58,631 bases of DNA from assembly GCA_910585615.1 (NCBI GenBank), contig CAJUFO010000010.1:1-58631 (forward strand), written 5' to 3'. The DNA is from an uncultured Acetatifactor sp. (lineage in GTDB: Bacteria > Bacillota > Clostridia > Lachnospirales > Lachnospiraceae). Shown here piece after piece: positions 40,550 to 49,257 of the stretch. Made by a program: the position numbers and the translations under genes. Within the stretch, counting starts at the first letter, position 1, and the number at the start of each line of letters is the position of its first letter. The notes under the pieces are model-generated. The model saw only the letters and a list, made by a program, of their open reading frames with translations, did not search any database and was not told where the DNA came from.

Positions 40550-42601
40550 CTATATTTCCCCATTCTCCAGCATGCTGTCGATTGTCCGCTTCAGCGCGCC
40601 CATGGCTTCGATGATGCCCACGCCCTCCATCTGGCAGGCCGCCGCGTTCAGATGTCCGCCGCCTCCCATCCGCTCCATGATGACCTGCACATTGACCTCG
40701 TCGATGGAGCGGGCGCTGATATGTATCTTACCCTGGAAATCCGTCAAGACGAAGCTGGCCTTGATGCCTTTGATGTTCAGCAGCTCATTGGCTGCCTGTG
40801 CCCCGATAATCGTGGGATTGGGGAGGTCCTCCGCAGTACAGATGGAAATGGTAAAGCACTGCTTGTAGATTTCAGCCTGGCTCACCGCATCCGCCTTGGC
40901 CTTGTATCCCTGGGCATCCTCCCTGAACATCTTGCGGACCCTGGTCACGTCCGCGCCGTTGCGGCGCAGGAAAGCCGCTGCCTCAAAGGTACGCACGCCT
41001 GCCTTTATCATGAAGTTGTTGGTGTCTATCATGATGCCCGAGTACATGCAGTCCGCCTCCTCCGGGCGGATTCTGATATTGTCGTAGGTGTACTGCAGAA
41101 TCTCCGATACCATCTCGCAGGAGGAGGAGGCATAGGGCTCCACGTAGGAAAGCGTGGCGTTCTCGATGGTCTCCGTTCCCTGTCTGTGATGGTCCAGCAC
41201 CACCACGGACTTGCAGTAGCGCAATAAGTCCGGGCACTCCGTGATGGAGGGCTTGTTCACGTCCACCACCACCAGAACGGTATTGCTGCCGGCAGCCTCA
41301 ATGGCCTGCTGGTTGCCAATAATCATGTCGCTCTCATATTCCTGGTTCCCCTTGAACAGCTCCAACATGGATTGAATGGCAGGAACCTCGTCGTTGAGCA
41401 CGATGTGCGCCTTGCGCCCAAGGGTCAGCGCAATCCTGTAGATACCCACGGCGGCACCGAAGCTGTCCGCATCCGGCATCCTGTGCCCCATCACCAGCAC
41501 CTGATCCTTGCCCGTAATAATCTCCCGAAGGGCATGGGCCTTCACGCGGGCCTTGACCCGGGTATTTTTCTCCACCTGCTGGCTCTTCCCGCCATAATAT
41601 GTGATGCTGTCCGGTGTCTTGATGACTGCCTGATCCCCTCCCCGTCCCAGGGCCAGGTCGATTGCATTGCGGGCAAATTCATAATTCTGCGCGTAGGTCA
41701 GGCCATCCAGCCCTACGCCGATGCTGATGGTCACCGCCATCTCATTGCCTATGTTGACCGTCTTGACCTCTTCCAGCAAATCGAAACGGGAGGCCTGAAG
41801 CTGGGCAACCACCTGCTTGCGCATGATAACAAGGTACTTGTCCTTTTCCAGCTTCTTGCAGATGCCGTCAAAGGATGAGATATATTTATTCACCTTCCTG
41901 TCAATCAGCGCAATCAAAAGGGACCGGCGCACTTCCTCCACCTCGTCCAGCGCCTCGTCATAATTGTCCAGATAAACCATACCTACAGCAAGGCTCTGAT
42001 CGTCCACCTCCCGCAGAGCGATGTGCAGCGCGGTCTCGTCATAGAGATAGACTGCTATCAGGAATCCCTCATAGCCTTCCGCGTCTATCATATCGCTGTG
42101 CTCCGCCATCTCCTGAAGGGAAATCTTCTTCAGCTTCACCACATATTCATTCCCCTCATATTCCAGCTCATACTGGGCCTCATCCACCTCATCGGTACCC
42201 GGCAGACGGTCCTTGGTAATCGTAGGGAAAAGGGATGTGATGGACTTTTTGTACCCCTTAGGCTGATGGACGATGGTCTCGAAAGCGATATTCGTCCATA
42301 TCACTTTTCCGCTGTCATCTAACAGGGCATATGGAAGGTCCAAATCCCGCAGAAGCTTCTTCTGAATCTGCCCGTACTCTGTGGCAAAGCTTACCAGTTC
42401 ATTCATGATAAGAGGCTTGTTGCGGAAATACAGAGATAACGTAATGGCAAAATAGCATACCAAATATCCCGTCAGGATGATGCCTGCACGGATATCAATC
42501 GTAAATATGGCCACATCCATGATACACAGGAGCATCCCTAAATAAATGCCGAATTGGATATAGGATTTAATGCGGCCCTTTAATTTCATTCTTTTTTTCA
42601 T
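40550..42601 (-). CDS. gdpP: Cyclic-di-AMP phosphodiesterase GdpP
   Basis: A 683-aa membrane enzyme that hydrolyses cyclic di-AMP to pApA. Two membrane helices (residues about 10-55), a PAS domain, a degenerate GGDEF domain and a C-terminal DHH/DHHA1 module are visible. The DHH motifs are GHRMPDADSFG, VVVDVNKP, VVLDHHRQ and MGGGGHLNAAAC. This is the standard domain order. It is the first gene of the gdpP-rplI-dnaB unit, about 250 bases after rpsR, with a terminator in between. Confidence 0.95.
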   Translation of the reverse strand: MKKRMKLKGRIKSYIQFGIYLGMLLCIMDVAIFTIDIRAGIILTGYLVCYFAITLSLYFRNKPLIMNELVSFATEYGQIQKKLLRDLDLPYALLDDSGKVIWTNIAFETIVHQPKGYKKSITSLFPTITKDRLPGTDEVDEAQYELEYEGNEYVVKLKKISLQEMAEHSDMIDAEGYEGFLIAVYLYDETALHIALREVDDQSLAVGMVYLDNYDEALDEVEEVRRSLLIALIDRKVNKYISSFDGICKKLEKDKYLVIMRKQVVAQLQASRFDLLEEVKTVNIGNEMAVTISIGVGLDGLTYAQNYEFARNAIDLALGRGGDQAVIKTPDSITYYGGKSQQVEKNTRVKARVKAHALREIITGKDQVLVMGHRMPDADSFGAAVGIYRIALTLGRKAHIVLNDEVPAIQSMLELFKGNQEYESDMIIGNQQAIEAAGSNTVLVVVDVNKPSITECPDLLRYCKSVVVLDHHRQGTETIENATLSYVEPYASSSCEMVSEILQYTYDNIRIRPEEADCMYSGIMIDTNNFMIKAGVRTFEAAAFLRRNGADVTRVRKMFREDAQGYKAKADAVSQAEIYKQCFTISICTAEDLPNPTIIGAQAANELLNIKGIKASFVLTDFQGKIHISARSIDEVNVQVIMERMGGGGHLNAAACQMEGVGIIEAMGALKRTIDSMLENGEI

Positions 42602-42799
42602 ATGGATACCTCGCAGGGCCTTGTCGCCGCTCCCTGCTGTTTTCTTTATTATTCAGAAAGCCGTCCTCCGGCATCTGCTTTGAATAAGGACATTATACCA
42701 TACTCTTCAACATCATGCCACAATATAATTTGTCTAATATGGATATGTTTTGTAGAAGCGTGAACGAAATCACTAAGTTTGAAAGTACTCCGCAACGGT

Positions 42800-42828
42800 A
42801 AAAAGGCCGACCGTCCCTGCGGACGGCC
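42800..42828 (-). terminator. Terminator after rpsR
   Basis: A GC stem around CCGTCC/GGACGG, extended by GGCC/GGCC, with a 4-base loop. On the minus strand it is followed by TTTTT. It separates rpsF-ssb-rpsR from gdpP-rplI-dnaB. Confidence 0.8.
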
Positions 42829-42853
42829 AGCCTCCTCTTACAGCACCTCGCTA

Positions 42854-43117
42854 TCAATCCTGAACGTAAGGCATAAGGGCCACATGGCGCGCCCTCTTGA
42901 TTGCAACCGTCAGCGCCCTCTGATGCTTCGCGCAGTTTCCGGTGATGCGGCGAGGAAGAATCTTGCCCCTCTCGGAAACGTATCTCTTCAGCTTGTTGGT
43001 ATCCTTGTAGTCGATCACATTGTCCTTGCCGCAGAACACGCATACCTTTCTCTTCCTGCGGACACCGCCCTTTTTCCTCACCGGGCCGTCGGGTTTCTCA
43101 CTCTTATTAAAAGCCAT
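42854..43117 (-). CDS. rpsR: 30S ribosomal protein S18
   Basis: An 87-aa S18 with CVFCGKDNVIDYKDTNKLKR, RGKILPRRITGNCAKHQR and the basic C-terminus VAIKRARHVALMPY. The CxxC with a later Cys suggests the zinc-binding form. It is the last gene of the rpsF-ssb-rpsR operon. Confidence 0.97.
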   Translation of the reverse strand: MAFNKSEKPDGPVRKKGGVRRKRKVCVFCGKDNVIDYKDTNKLKRYVSERGKILPRRITGNCAKHQRALTVAIKRARHVALMPYVQD

Positions 43118-43147
43118 CTCAATGCCTCCTATCTCACATATTCGTAC

Positions 43148-43624
43148 TTAGTTGAAAGGCAGCTCCTCGTCGATGCCGTCGGGGATGTTCATGAAGCCGT
43201 CCCCTGCCCCGGAGGGTGCGGGAGCGCTGCCGCCTCCTGCATAGCCGCCATTGTTGTAACCACCGCCGTTATTATTGTATCCGCCGGCATTGCCAGAGGA
43301 TGCGTTCTTGCTCTCGGCGAACTCGATCTCGTCCACCATGACGCGGACGCTGTAGACCATCTGGCCTTCCTTGTTGGTATAATTGTCGTTCTGGATTCTG
43401 CCGCAGAGGACGACCTTGGTGCCCTTGTGCAGATATCTCTCTATGAACTCCGCCTGCTTTCCGAAGGCCGTGCAGTTGAAGAAATCCGCGTCGGGCTCCC
43501 CCTCGCGCTTGAACCTTCTGTCTACCGCCACGGAAAAACGCGCCACTGAGGTCTGGCTGGCCCCCTGTGAGTATCTCACCTCGGGGTCTCTGGTCAATCG
43601 TCCCATAAGAATCACTTTGTTCAT
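43148..43624 (-). CDS. ssb: Single-stranded DNA-binding protein
   Basis: A 158-aa SSB. The N-terminal OB fold (MNKVILMGRLTRDPEVRYSQ, FSVAVDRRF, NCTAFGKQAEF) takes up about 110 residues. A Gly/Asn/Tyr-rich linker follows, then an acidic tip, GIDEELPFN, for partner proteins. It lies between rpsF and rpsR in the usual Firmicutes order. Confidence 0.97.
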   Translation of the reverse strand: MNKVILMGRLTRDPEVRYSQGASQTSVARFSVAVDRRFKREGEPDADFFNCTAFGKQAEFIERYLHKGTKVVLCGRIQNDNYTNKEGQMVYSVRVMVDEIEFAESKNASSGNAGGYNNNGGGYNNGGYAGGGSAPAPSGAGDGFMNIPDGIDEELPFN

Positions 43625-43649
43625 ATCATCTCTCGCTTTCTGATTGCGC

Positions 43650-43934
43650 TCAGTCCTGTCTCACGACTAAGTATCTGATGACATTGTCCATGATGCGGAC
43701 ACGGCTCTCGATTTCGATAGGCACCGTGCTCTCAGCGTCAAAGCGGATGAAATAGTAGAAGCCTTCTTTCATTTTCTGGATTTCGTAAGCAAGTCTCTTC
43801 TTGCCCCAGTCGTCCACCTCTGTGATGACGCCGCCGAATCTCTCGATCAGAGCCTTGCACCTGTCCACGACAGCCGCTCTCTCTTCATCTTCAATCTTAG
43901 CGGACACAACTACAGCTAATTCATACTTGTTCAT
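43650..43934 (-). CDS. rpsF: 30S ribosomal protein S6
   Basis: A 94-aa S6 that binds S18 in the small subunit platform. Typical marks: MNKYELAVVVSAKIEDEER, GVITEVDDWGKKRLAYEI and GFYYFIRFDAE. First gene of the operon, with AAGGAGG upstream and a clear promoter. Confidence 0.97.
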   Translation of the reverse strand: MNKYELAVVVSAKIEDEERAAVVDRCKALIERFGGVITEVDDWGKKRLAYEIQKMKEGFYYFIRFDAESTVPIEIESRVRIMDNVIRYLVVRQD

Positions 43935-43944
43935 GCCTGTTACT

Positions 43945-43990
43945 TACCTCCTTCTGGTCTCTGGCCCGCACCGGATGCGAGCAAGGAATT
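43945..43990 (-). promoter_or_regulatory. Possible S6:S18-responsive leader of rpsF
   Basis: In the rpsF leader the minus strand can form a hairpin around CTCGCATCCGGTGCGGG, with CCG exposed near the loop, just before the ribosome site. Firmicutes rpsF leaders often bind the S6:S18 complex through a bulged CCG. The match was judged by eye only. Confidence 0.3.
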
Positions 43991-44008
43991 GATTCATCAC
44001 AAATGTAA

Positions 44009-44037
44009 ATGATAACATATATTTCCTTATATTTCAA
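44009..44037 (-). promoter_or_regulatory. rpsF operon promoter
   Basis: On the minus strand TTGAAA (44037-44032), 17 bases, TATCAT (44014-44009), about 75 bases before rpsF. It lies in an AT-rich patch. Confidence 0.68.
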
Positions 44038-44043
44038 GGGTTT

Positions 44044-44217
44044 TTACAGAATCTCCTTCACATTCTTCTCCAAGAGCCTGCGGGCAATCATAATCTGGTG
44101 GCCGCAACCCTTGCATTTCAGACGAAAGTCCGCCCCGGAACGCAGCACCTCCCACTCCCTGCTCCCGCATGGATGTTGCTTCTTCAGTCTTACTACGTCT
44201 CCTACATTGATGTCCAT
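44044..44217 (-). CDS. DUF951 family protein
   Basis: A 57-aa protein conserved next to rpsF in Firmicutes: MDINVGDVVRLKKQHPCGS, then LKCKGCGHQIMI and an amphipathic C-terminus. The three cysteines suggest metal binding. GGAGGAG precedes the ATG. Function unknown. The gene's 3' end abuts the rpsF promoter. Confidence 0.9.
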   Translation of the reverse strand: MDINVGDVVRLKKQHPCGSREWEVLRSGADFRLKCKGCGHQIMIARRLLEKNVKEIL

Positions 44218-44315
44218 TTCATGCTCCTCCCGCGCGCTCCGGCGCGCATATCTATCCCTTTATATCCTGCCGGGCAGCCGTTCCAGACAGCTTTCTGCCT
44301 GTTACAGCTTTCTGC

Positions 44316-45155
44316 CTACAGGTTCCCCACGAAAAAGTCCTTCACCACGCCCATGAACTCCCGCAGCAGATTATTGGGCCCCGAGCCTAGCGGAGCGCTG
44401 GCGGCCAGCCCCTCCACGTTGCGGTATCCCTGCTTCTTCGCGATGCTCACGGCGCGGAACACATGGAAATTGTTGGTCACAATCACGACGCTATCGTCTT
44501 CCGGATTCAGCAGCTCCGCGCTGAACACCAGATTCTGGTATGTGCTGGTGGAGCTGTCCTCCACAAAGATGCGCTCCTCCCCGATGCCGGCCTGCAGGAG
44601 GTATTCCCGCATCCCCACGGCCTCCGGGATGGTCTCGTTCCCGCCCTGGCCGCCGGTGACAATCGCCTTCGTGTCGGGATTCTCTTCCAGGTAGGCTATG
44701 GCCCTGTCCAGCCTGCGGCGCAGCACCTCGCTGGGGCCCGTGCTCTTCCACTGGGCGCCCAGTATGATGAGATAGTCCGCTCCCGGAGGGGCCTGGGCGC
44801 CGTACTGGGACAGAATCTCTACCTCCACCGCCCCGAACACCAGCAGCCCTATGCAGAAAAGGGCACAGAAGATGCCCTTGATCCATACCGGGATGGCGTT
44901 CATGGCCCGGCCGCTGCGGAGAATCGCCGCCAGCGCCAGGCTGCATGCCCCTATGGCCCCCCAGATCAGGAAGAAATAGGTGCCGAAGCCTGTTATGGCA
45001 ATCCCTATGCAGTATATGACGCAGAGGAGCCCCAGCATGCCAAAGATGCCCGCAAGGACGGGATGTCCGCCTGGGGTATAGCCTCTTCTCTCTATTTGGA
45101 TGATCCTCCGGCTTCTCTCCAGAGGAATCAGATGTTCTTTTCTGTTTCTTCTCAT
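44316..45155 (-). CDS. YdcF/ElyC-like DUF218 membrane protein
   Basis: A 279-aa protein with about four membrane helices in residues 30-115 and a DUF218 domain afterwards (YLIILGAQWKSTGPSEVLRRR, AIVTGGQGGNETIPEA, VEDSSTSTYQNL, VTNNFHVFRA). DUF218 proteins such as SanA and ElyC affect the cell envelope, but their activity is not settled. The first in-frame ATG (45155) is taken; the frame opens with TTG three codons earlier. Divergent from the sirtuin gene. Confidence 0.87.
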   Translation of the reverse strand: MRRNRKEHLIPLERSRRIIQIERRGYTPGGHPVLAGIFGMLGLLCVIYCIGIAITGFGTYFFLIWGAIGACSLALAAILRSGRAMNAIPVWIKGIFCALFCIGLLVFGAVEVEILSQYGAQAPPGADYLIILGAQWKSTGPSEVLRRRLDRAIAYLEENPDTKAIVTGGQGGNETIPEAVGMREYLLQAGIGEERIFVEDSSTSTYQNLVFSAELLNPEDDSVVIVTNNFHVFRAVSIAKKQGYRNVEGLAASAPLGSGPNNLLREFMGVVKDFFVGNL

Positions 45156-45298
45156 AATCGTCAATCTCTTTTGGCAGAATCAGATGTCGGCTCAGTTCTC
45201 TTCTGAGTCAACATTATACCACATCGGCAATCTTCCATTCAATAAAGATACTTTGTAGATTTCTTAAAATTTACTTTAGAATTAGAAAGGAATCAGGA

Positions 45299-45327
45299 TT
45301 GCAAGCAGACCTCTCCCATGCTACAAT
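45299..45327 (+). promoter_or_regulatory. Promoter of the sirtuin gene
   Basis: TTGCAA (45299-45304), 17 bases, TACAAT (45322-45327), about 48 bases before the start codon. Confidence 0.6.
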
Positions 45328-45375
45328 AAGAGCAGCAAAAGCGAGCTGCACGGCAGCGAGAGAAAGGACACGCCA

Positions 45376-46104
45376 ATGGGAAATTATCAAGCAGAAATCG
45401 ATGAACTGAAGAGAATCATAGACAAATACAGCAATATCGTATTCTTCGGCGGCGCGGGAGTGTCCACGGAGAGCGGAATCCCTGATTTCCGCAGCGTGGA
45501 CGGACTCTACCACCAGCAGTACGACTATCCGCCGGAGACCATCCTGAGCCACACCTTCTACCGCCGCAAGCCCAAGGAATTCTTCCGCTTCTACCGCAAC
45601 AAGATGCTGTTCCTGGACGCAAAGCCCAATGCCGCCCATGTGAAGCTGGCCGAACTGGAGGCCCGGGGGAAGCTGAAGGCCGTGATCACCCAGAACATCG
45701 ACGGGCTCCACCAGGCCGCCGGGAGCAAGACGGTGCTGGAGCTCCACGGCTCCGTGCTGCGCAACTACTGCGAGAAGTGCGGGCAGTTCCACGATGTGCA
45801 GTATATCCTGAACAGCGCGGACGTGCCAAAGTGCGAGAAATGCGGCGGCTCCGTGAAGCCGGACGTGGTGCTCTATGAGGAGGGGCTGGACTCCCGGACC
45901 ATGACGGACGCCATGCGCTTTATCCGCGACGCCCAGGTGCTGATCATCGGCGGGACTTCCCTGGCTGTGTATCCGGCGGCGGGGCTGATAGATTATTTTA
46001 GGGGCGACAATCTCGTAGTCATCAATAAGGCTCCTACGCCCAGGGATTCCCATGCCGACCTCCTGATACAGGCGCCTATCGGAGAGGTGTTCTCGCAGCT
46101 GTGA
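45376..46104 (+). CDS. NAD-dependent protein deacylase, Sir2 family
   Basis: A 242-aa sirtuin that removes acyl groups from lysines using NAD+. The NAD pocket reads GGAGVSTESGIPDFRS (residues 25-40), the catalytic region ITQNIDGLHQ and ELHGSV, and the zinc site CEKC...CEKC. AAAGGA precedes the ATG. Its name could be cobB/srtN by homology, but the subfamily was not tested. Confidence 0.94.
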   Translation: MGNYQAEIDELKRIIDKYSNIVFFGGAGVSTESGIPDFRSVDGLYHQQYDYPPETILSHTFYRRKPKEFFRFYRNKMLFLDAKPNAAHVKLAELEARGKLKAVITQNIDGLHQAAGSKTVLELHGSVLRNYCEKCGQFHDVQYILNSADVPKCEKCGGSVKPDVVLYEEGLDSRTMTDAMRFIRDAQVLIIGGTSLAVYPAAGLIDYFRGDNLVVINKAPTPRDSHADLLIQAPIGEVFSQL

Positions 46105-46169
46105 CCGTATCAATAGGTTTGGAACCCCTTTTCAAAAGCATCGAAAATCAATTGCACGAAAGAACCAGC

Positions 46170-46268
46170 GGGGGGGGTCGGGAAATGCTGTCAGCACACA
46201 ATATATGGTTGTAAGCTTCAACGCATCACAGCATATAAAGTGGGTATATAGCCATTTCCCGACACCCC
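46170..46268. repeat. About 99-bp inverted-repeat element between convergent genes
   Basis: GGGGTCGGGAAATG (about 46174-46187) pairs with CATTTCCCGAC-ACCCC (46253-46268) across a 65-base AT-rich middle. It lies between the convergent sirtuin and oxidoreductase genes and could be a bidirectional terminator, a folded RNA or a small mobile element. No T-run follows. Confidence 0.55.
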
Positions 46269-46337
46269 TTGCGTACCGTTCAGCTCAGCCGCCGCAGAGC
46301 GCCACCGCTGGTTTCCGTGCGGACTGCAATCCAGGTT

Positions 46338-47456
46338 TCAATCTAAAATCCCCGATACCGGCATGTTCCGCATGGCCTCTCTCCTCTGGTAAGGCGAGTT
46401 CAGCTCCACGCAACGCCCCTCCCTGCTGCTCTTTTCAAATGCAGTGAGAATTTCCAGCACATGGAGGGTCTGCTGCACGTCCGCCCGGGGAGCGCGGCCT
46501 TCCCGCAGGGCTTTGGCCATGTCCGCCACCCCCAGGCCTCTGCTGTTCTCCTTGTAGTCGTACAGGAGGGGCATCTCCTTGAAACTCCCGTCCTCTGGCC
46601 GGAGGAGCGAGACGCTTCCGCCGAAGCCGTTGGGATCGGGCACCCGCAGAGTCCCCCTGGTGCCATAAATTTCCAGGAAGGCCTGCCTGTCGTAGTATAC
46701 GTCAAATGTAGTCACTACGGTGGCAATGGCCCCGTTTTGGAATTTCATCAGGCCTGTGGTGTGGGTGGGCACCTCCACGTCCACCACCGTGCCCTGTTTG
46801 GGCTTGCTGGTGATAATCCGCTGGGGAAAGGCCGTCCCGGTCATGCCGCTGATGCTCTGCACCCGACCGATCAGGTTCACCAGAGCCGTCATGTAGTATG
46901 GCCCCATGTCCATCATGGGCCCGCCGCCGTACTGGTAGTAGAATTCCGGCGCGGGATGCCAGCTCTCATGTCCGTGGCACACCATCTTCGCCTCCGCTCC
47001 GATCACGTCCCCTATCATCCCGTCGTCGATGAGCCGCCTGCAGGTCTGTATCCCCGCCCCCAGGAAGGTGTCCGGCGCTCCGCCCAGCAAAAGCCCGCGC
47101 TCAGCGGCCAACGCCGCAAGCTCAGCGCCCTCCTCATAGGTGGCGGCCAGGGGCTTTTCGCTGTACACATGCTTGCCCGCAAGGAGCGCCGCCTTTGTGG
47201 TGGCATAGTGCTCATTGGGGCGGGTAAGGTTCAAGACAACCTCAATCTCCTTATCCCTAAGCAGCTCCTCCATGGTATCGTACACTCTGGGGATTCCGTA
47301 CTTCTCCCCGGCCTCCGCCGCCTTCTCCCGGAACAGGTCGCAGACCGCCCACACCTCCACCTCCCGGAACAGCTCCGTAAGGTTCTGGAAGTAGATTCCG
47401 CTGATTGCTCCGGCTCCCAGCACGCCTATTTTTACTTTGGACTGTTTCTCTCCCAT
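46338..47456 (-). CDS. Gfo/Idh/MocA family oxidoreductase
   Basis: A 372-aa NAD(P)-dependent sugar or cyclitol dehydrogenase. Rossmann motif VKIGVLGAGAISGIY at residue 10, the EKPLA motif as YSEKPLAATYEEG (catalytic Lys), and a C-terminal alpha/beta substrate domain. ATG 47456 is used because GGAGG lies upstream; the TTG at 47474 is inside that site. It begins 15 bases after the ThuA gene, with which it forms an operon. The pairing with ThuA suggests disaccharide or keto-sugar turnover. Confidence 0.92.
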   Translation of the reverse strand: MGEKQSKVKIGVLGAGAISGIYFQNLTELFREVEVWAVCDLFREKAAEAGEKYGIPRVYDTMEELLRDKEIEVVLNLTRPNEHYATTKAALLAGKHVYSEKPLAATYEEGAELAALAAERGLLLGGAPDTFLGAGIQTCRRLIDDGMIGDVIGAEAKMVCHGHESWHPAPEFYYQYGGGPMMDMGPYYMTALVNLIGRVQSISGMTGTAFPQRIITSKPKQGTVVDVEVPTHTTGLMKFQNGAIATVVTTFDVYYDRQAFLEIYGTRGTLRVPDPNGFGGSVSLLRPEDGSFKEMPLLYDYKENSRGLGVADMAKALREGRAPRADVQQTLHVLEILTAFEKSSREGRCVELNSPYQRREAMRNMPVSGILD

Positions 47457-47470
47457 ATCCCCTCGCCTCC

Positions 47471-48202
47471 TCAATACATTTTCGCTTTGCTCTCGAACCG
47501 CTCTGTGGTCAGTCCTTGCTCCAGCGCGCAGGCCTTCCCCTCCGCTGCCCAGACGAGCCCCCGTTCCATCAGAAGCCCGGCCTCCGGGAACTTCTCGAAC
47601 ACATCGTCATGATGTCCCAGGGAGCAGTAGAACACCCTGCCGTTGCCCCAGAACTTGGTCCAGGCCACCGGCATGTCCACCGCCTTGTTGGCGCTGTGGT
47701 AGTAGTCCACCACCGGGAAGCGGGTGCTGGCCAGCACCTCCACCGCCGGATCCACATGTAGGTAATAGTGCTCGCTGCACACATGGAAATCCTCCATCCC
47801 TGCCACGATGGGGCTGGAGCCCTTATGGATGTTCACCGTATAATCGGTTCCGTCTCCCCCCGGATGGCTGACCCATTGTCCGCCAGTCATGAATTGCCAT
47901 TCCACGTCCTGACGGAAGGCATCGCACATGCCGCCGTGGCAGCCCGCAAGGCCGCAGCCCGCCGCCACGGCACGGCTGATGTTCCCGGTGTACTCCGATT
48001 TGATCTCTCCCATTGTCCAGCAGGGCACGATCAGATCCAGCCCCATCAGCTTCTCCGCGTCCGCCAGCACGTCCTGGGTGTCGGATACCTCGCAGGCGTA
48101 TCCGTGCCTCTCCAGCATCCCCTTGAACCGCCGGGCCACCAGCGCAGGCTCATGGCCGTCCCATCCGCCCTGGAAGATCAATGCCTTTTTCGTTTCGCTC
48201 AT
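47471..48202 (-). CDS. ThuA-like glutamine-amidotransferase-fold protein
   Basis: A 243-aa ThuA family protein (trehalose utilisation type, class-I glutamine-amidotransferase-like fold): FQGGWDGHEP, LIVPCWTMGEI, GLAGCHGGMCDAFR and FYCSLGHHDDVF. ThuA acts with a Gfo/Idh/MocA partner in 3-keto-sugar metabolism, and that partner lies immediately downstream. ATG 48202 with AAGGTGG is taken; the frame extends to 48376 into the regulator gene's leader. Confidence 0.9.
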   Translation of the reverse strand: MSETKKALIFQGGWDGHEPALVARRFKGMLERHGYACEVSDTQDVLADAEKLMGLDLIVPCWTMGEIKSEYTGNISRAVAAGCGLAGCHGGMCDAFRQDVEWQFMTGGQWVSHPGGDGTDYTVNIHKGSSPIVAGMEDFHVCSEHYYLHVDPAVEVLASTRFPVVDYYHSANKAVDMPVAWTKFWGNGRVFYCSLGHHDDVFEKFPEAGLLMERGLVWAAEGKACALEQGLTTERFESKAKMY

Positions 48203-48450
48203 AAAACCACCTTGCCTTTCCGCGCCACGGATCCGTCCTGTGCCCGCGGGCGCTTTCCATGTCCGCCTGCCGCCCTCCCGGGCGTTTCGCGTGTTTTTCA
48301 ATCGATACTTGCAGTATAGCAGGAAATCCGGTAGAATGATTGTCAGAAAGCCAAAGAAAGAAGTCATAAATTGCACACTTCAAAGAAGTGGCACAAGGCA
48401 GCGTATGGTACCGGATAACACATGGCCACTACGCCGGGAAGGAGCCTCTC

Positions 48451-49257
48451 ATGCAACCCTTTTATGAAGACAAACAGGACGAATTCCGCTGCACCCTCAC
48501 CCAGAACATCACCTTTCCAGCCCATCTGCACAGCGCCGTAGAGCTGATCTACCTCCTGGAGGGCTCTTTGGAGGTCACCGTCCAGAACCGGACAAAGAGA
48601 ATCCGGAAGGACGAGGCGGCCCTCATCTTTCCGGATATGGTGCACAGCTATCTCACCAGGGATGCCTGCCGGGGCATACTGTGCATCTTTTCCCCGTCCT
48701 ACGCCAAGGAATATTATCATCTGTTCCGCAAGCAGCAGCCGGAATCCCCTTTCCTGTCCTCCGGCGCACGGAATCCCGATATCCCCCTGGCGTTTGGCCG
48801 GATGCTGCACTACAGGGAACCCTCCCCTGGGGTCAGCGCCGCCTGGCTGAACCTGATACTGGCCTTCCTGCTCTCCGAGGCAGTACTTCTCCCCAGGGAG
48901 GGCCGGGACAGCGCGGATGTGGGCTATCGTCTCATCTCCTACGTGTCCCAGCATTTTCAGGAGCCCCTTACCCTGGACGGTCTTGCAAGCAAGCTGCACT
49001 TCAATAAATACTATATCTCCAGAGTCTTCAACGCCAGGCTCCACTGCGGCTTCTACGAGTATGTGAACCGCCTGCGGCTGGACTATGCCGCCAGGCAGCT
49101 TCGAACCACAGACCTGCGCATCACCGCCATCTGGCAGGACGCGGGCTTCGAGAGCCAGAAGACCTTCAACCGCAACTTCCAGGCCTGCTACCATATGACG
49201 CCCTCCCGGTACCGCAGGGCCCAGCCCCCTACCGGGGAGGTGTTCCCGCAGCCGTGA
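48451..49257 (+). CDS. AraC family regulator with cupin domain
   Basis: A 268-aa regulator. Residues 15-90 form a cupin ligand-binding domain (FPAHLHSAVELIYLLEGSLE), residues about 170-262 hold the two helix-turn-helices (LTLDGLASKLHFNKYYISRV, LRITAIWQDAGFESQKTFNR). AAGGAG precedes ATG 48451. It is divergent from the ThuA-oxidoreductase operon and probably controls it by sugar binding. Its 3' end overlaps the convergent phosphoesterase by 29 bases. Confidence 0.9.
   Translation: MQPFYEDKQDEFRCTLTQNITFPAHLHSAVELIYLLEGSLEVTVQNRTKRIRKDEAALIFPDMVHSYLTRDACRGILCIFSPSYAKEYYHLFRKQQPESPFLSSGARNPDIPLAFGRMLHYREPSPGVSAAWLNLILAFLLSEAVLLPREGRDSADVGYRLISYVSQHFQEPLTLDGLASKLHFNKYYISRVFNARLHCGFYEYVNRLRLDYAARQLRTTDLRITAIWQDAGFESQKTFNRNFQACYHMTPSRYRRAQPPTGEVFPQP

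Noticed and set aside
45271..46113. Long open frame opposite the sirtuin gene
   Set aside because: It is the antisense shadow of a well-supported gene, lacks a ribosome site and has no recognisable motifs.
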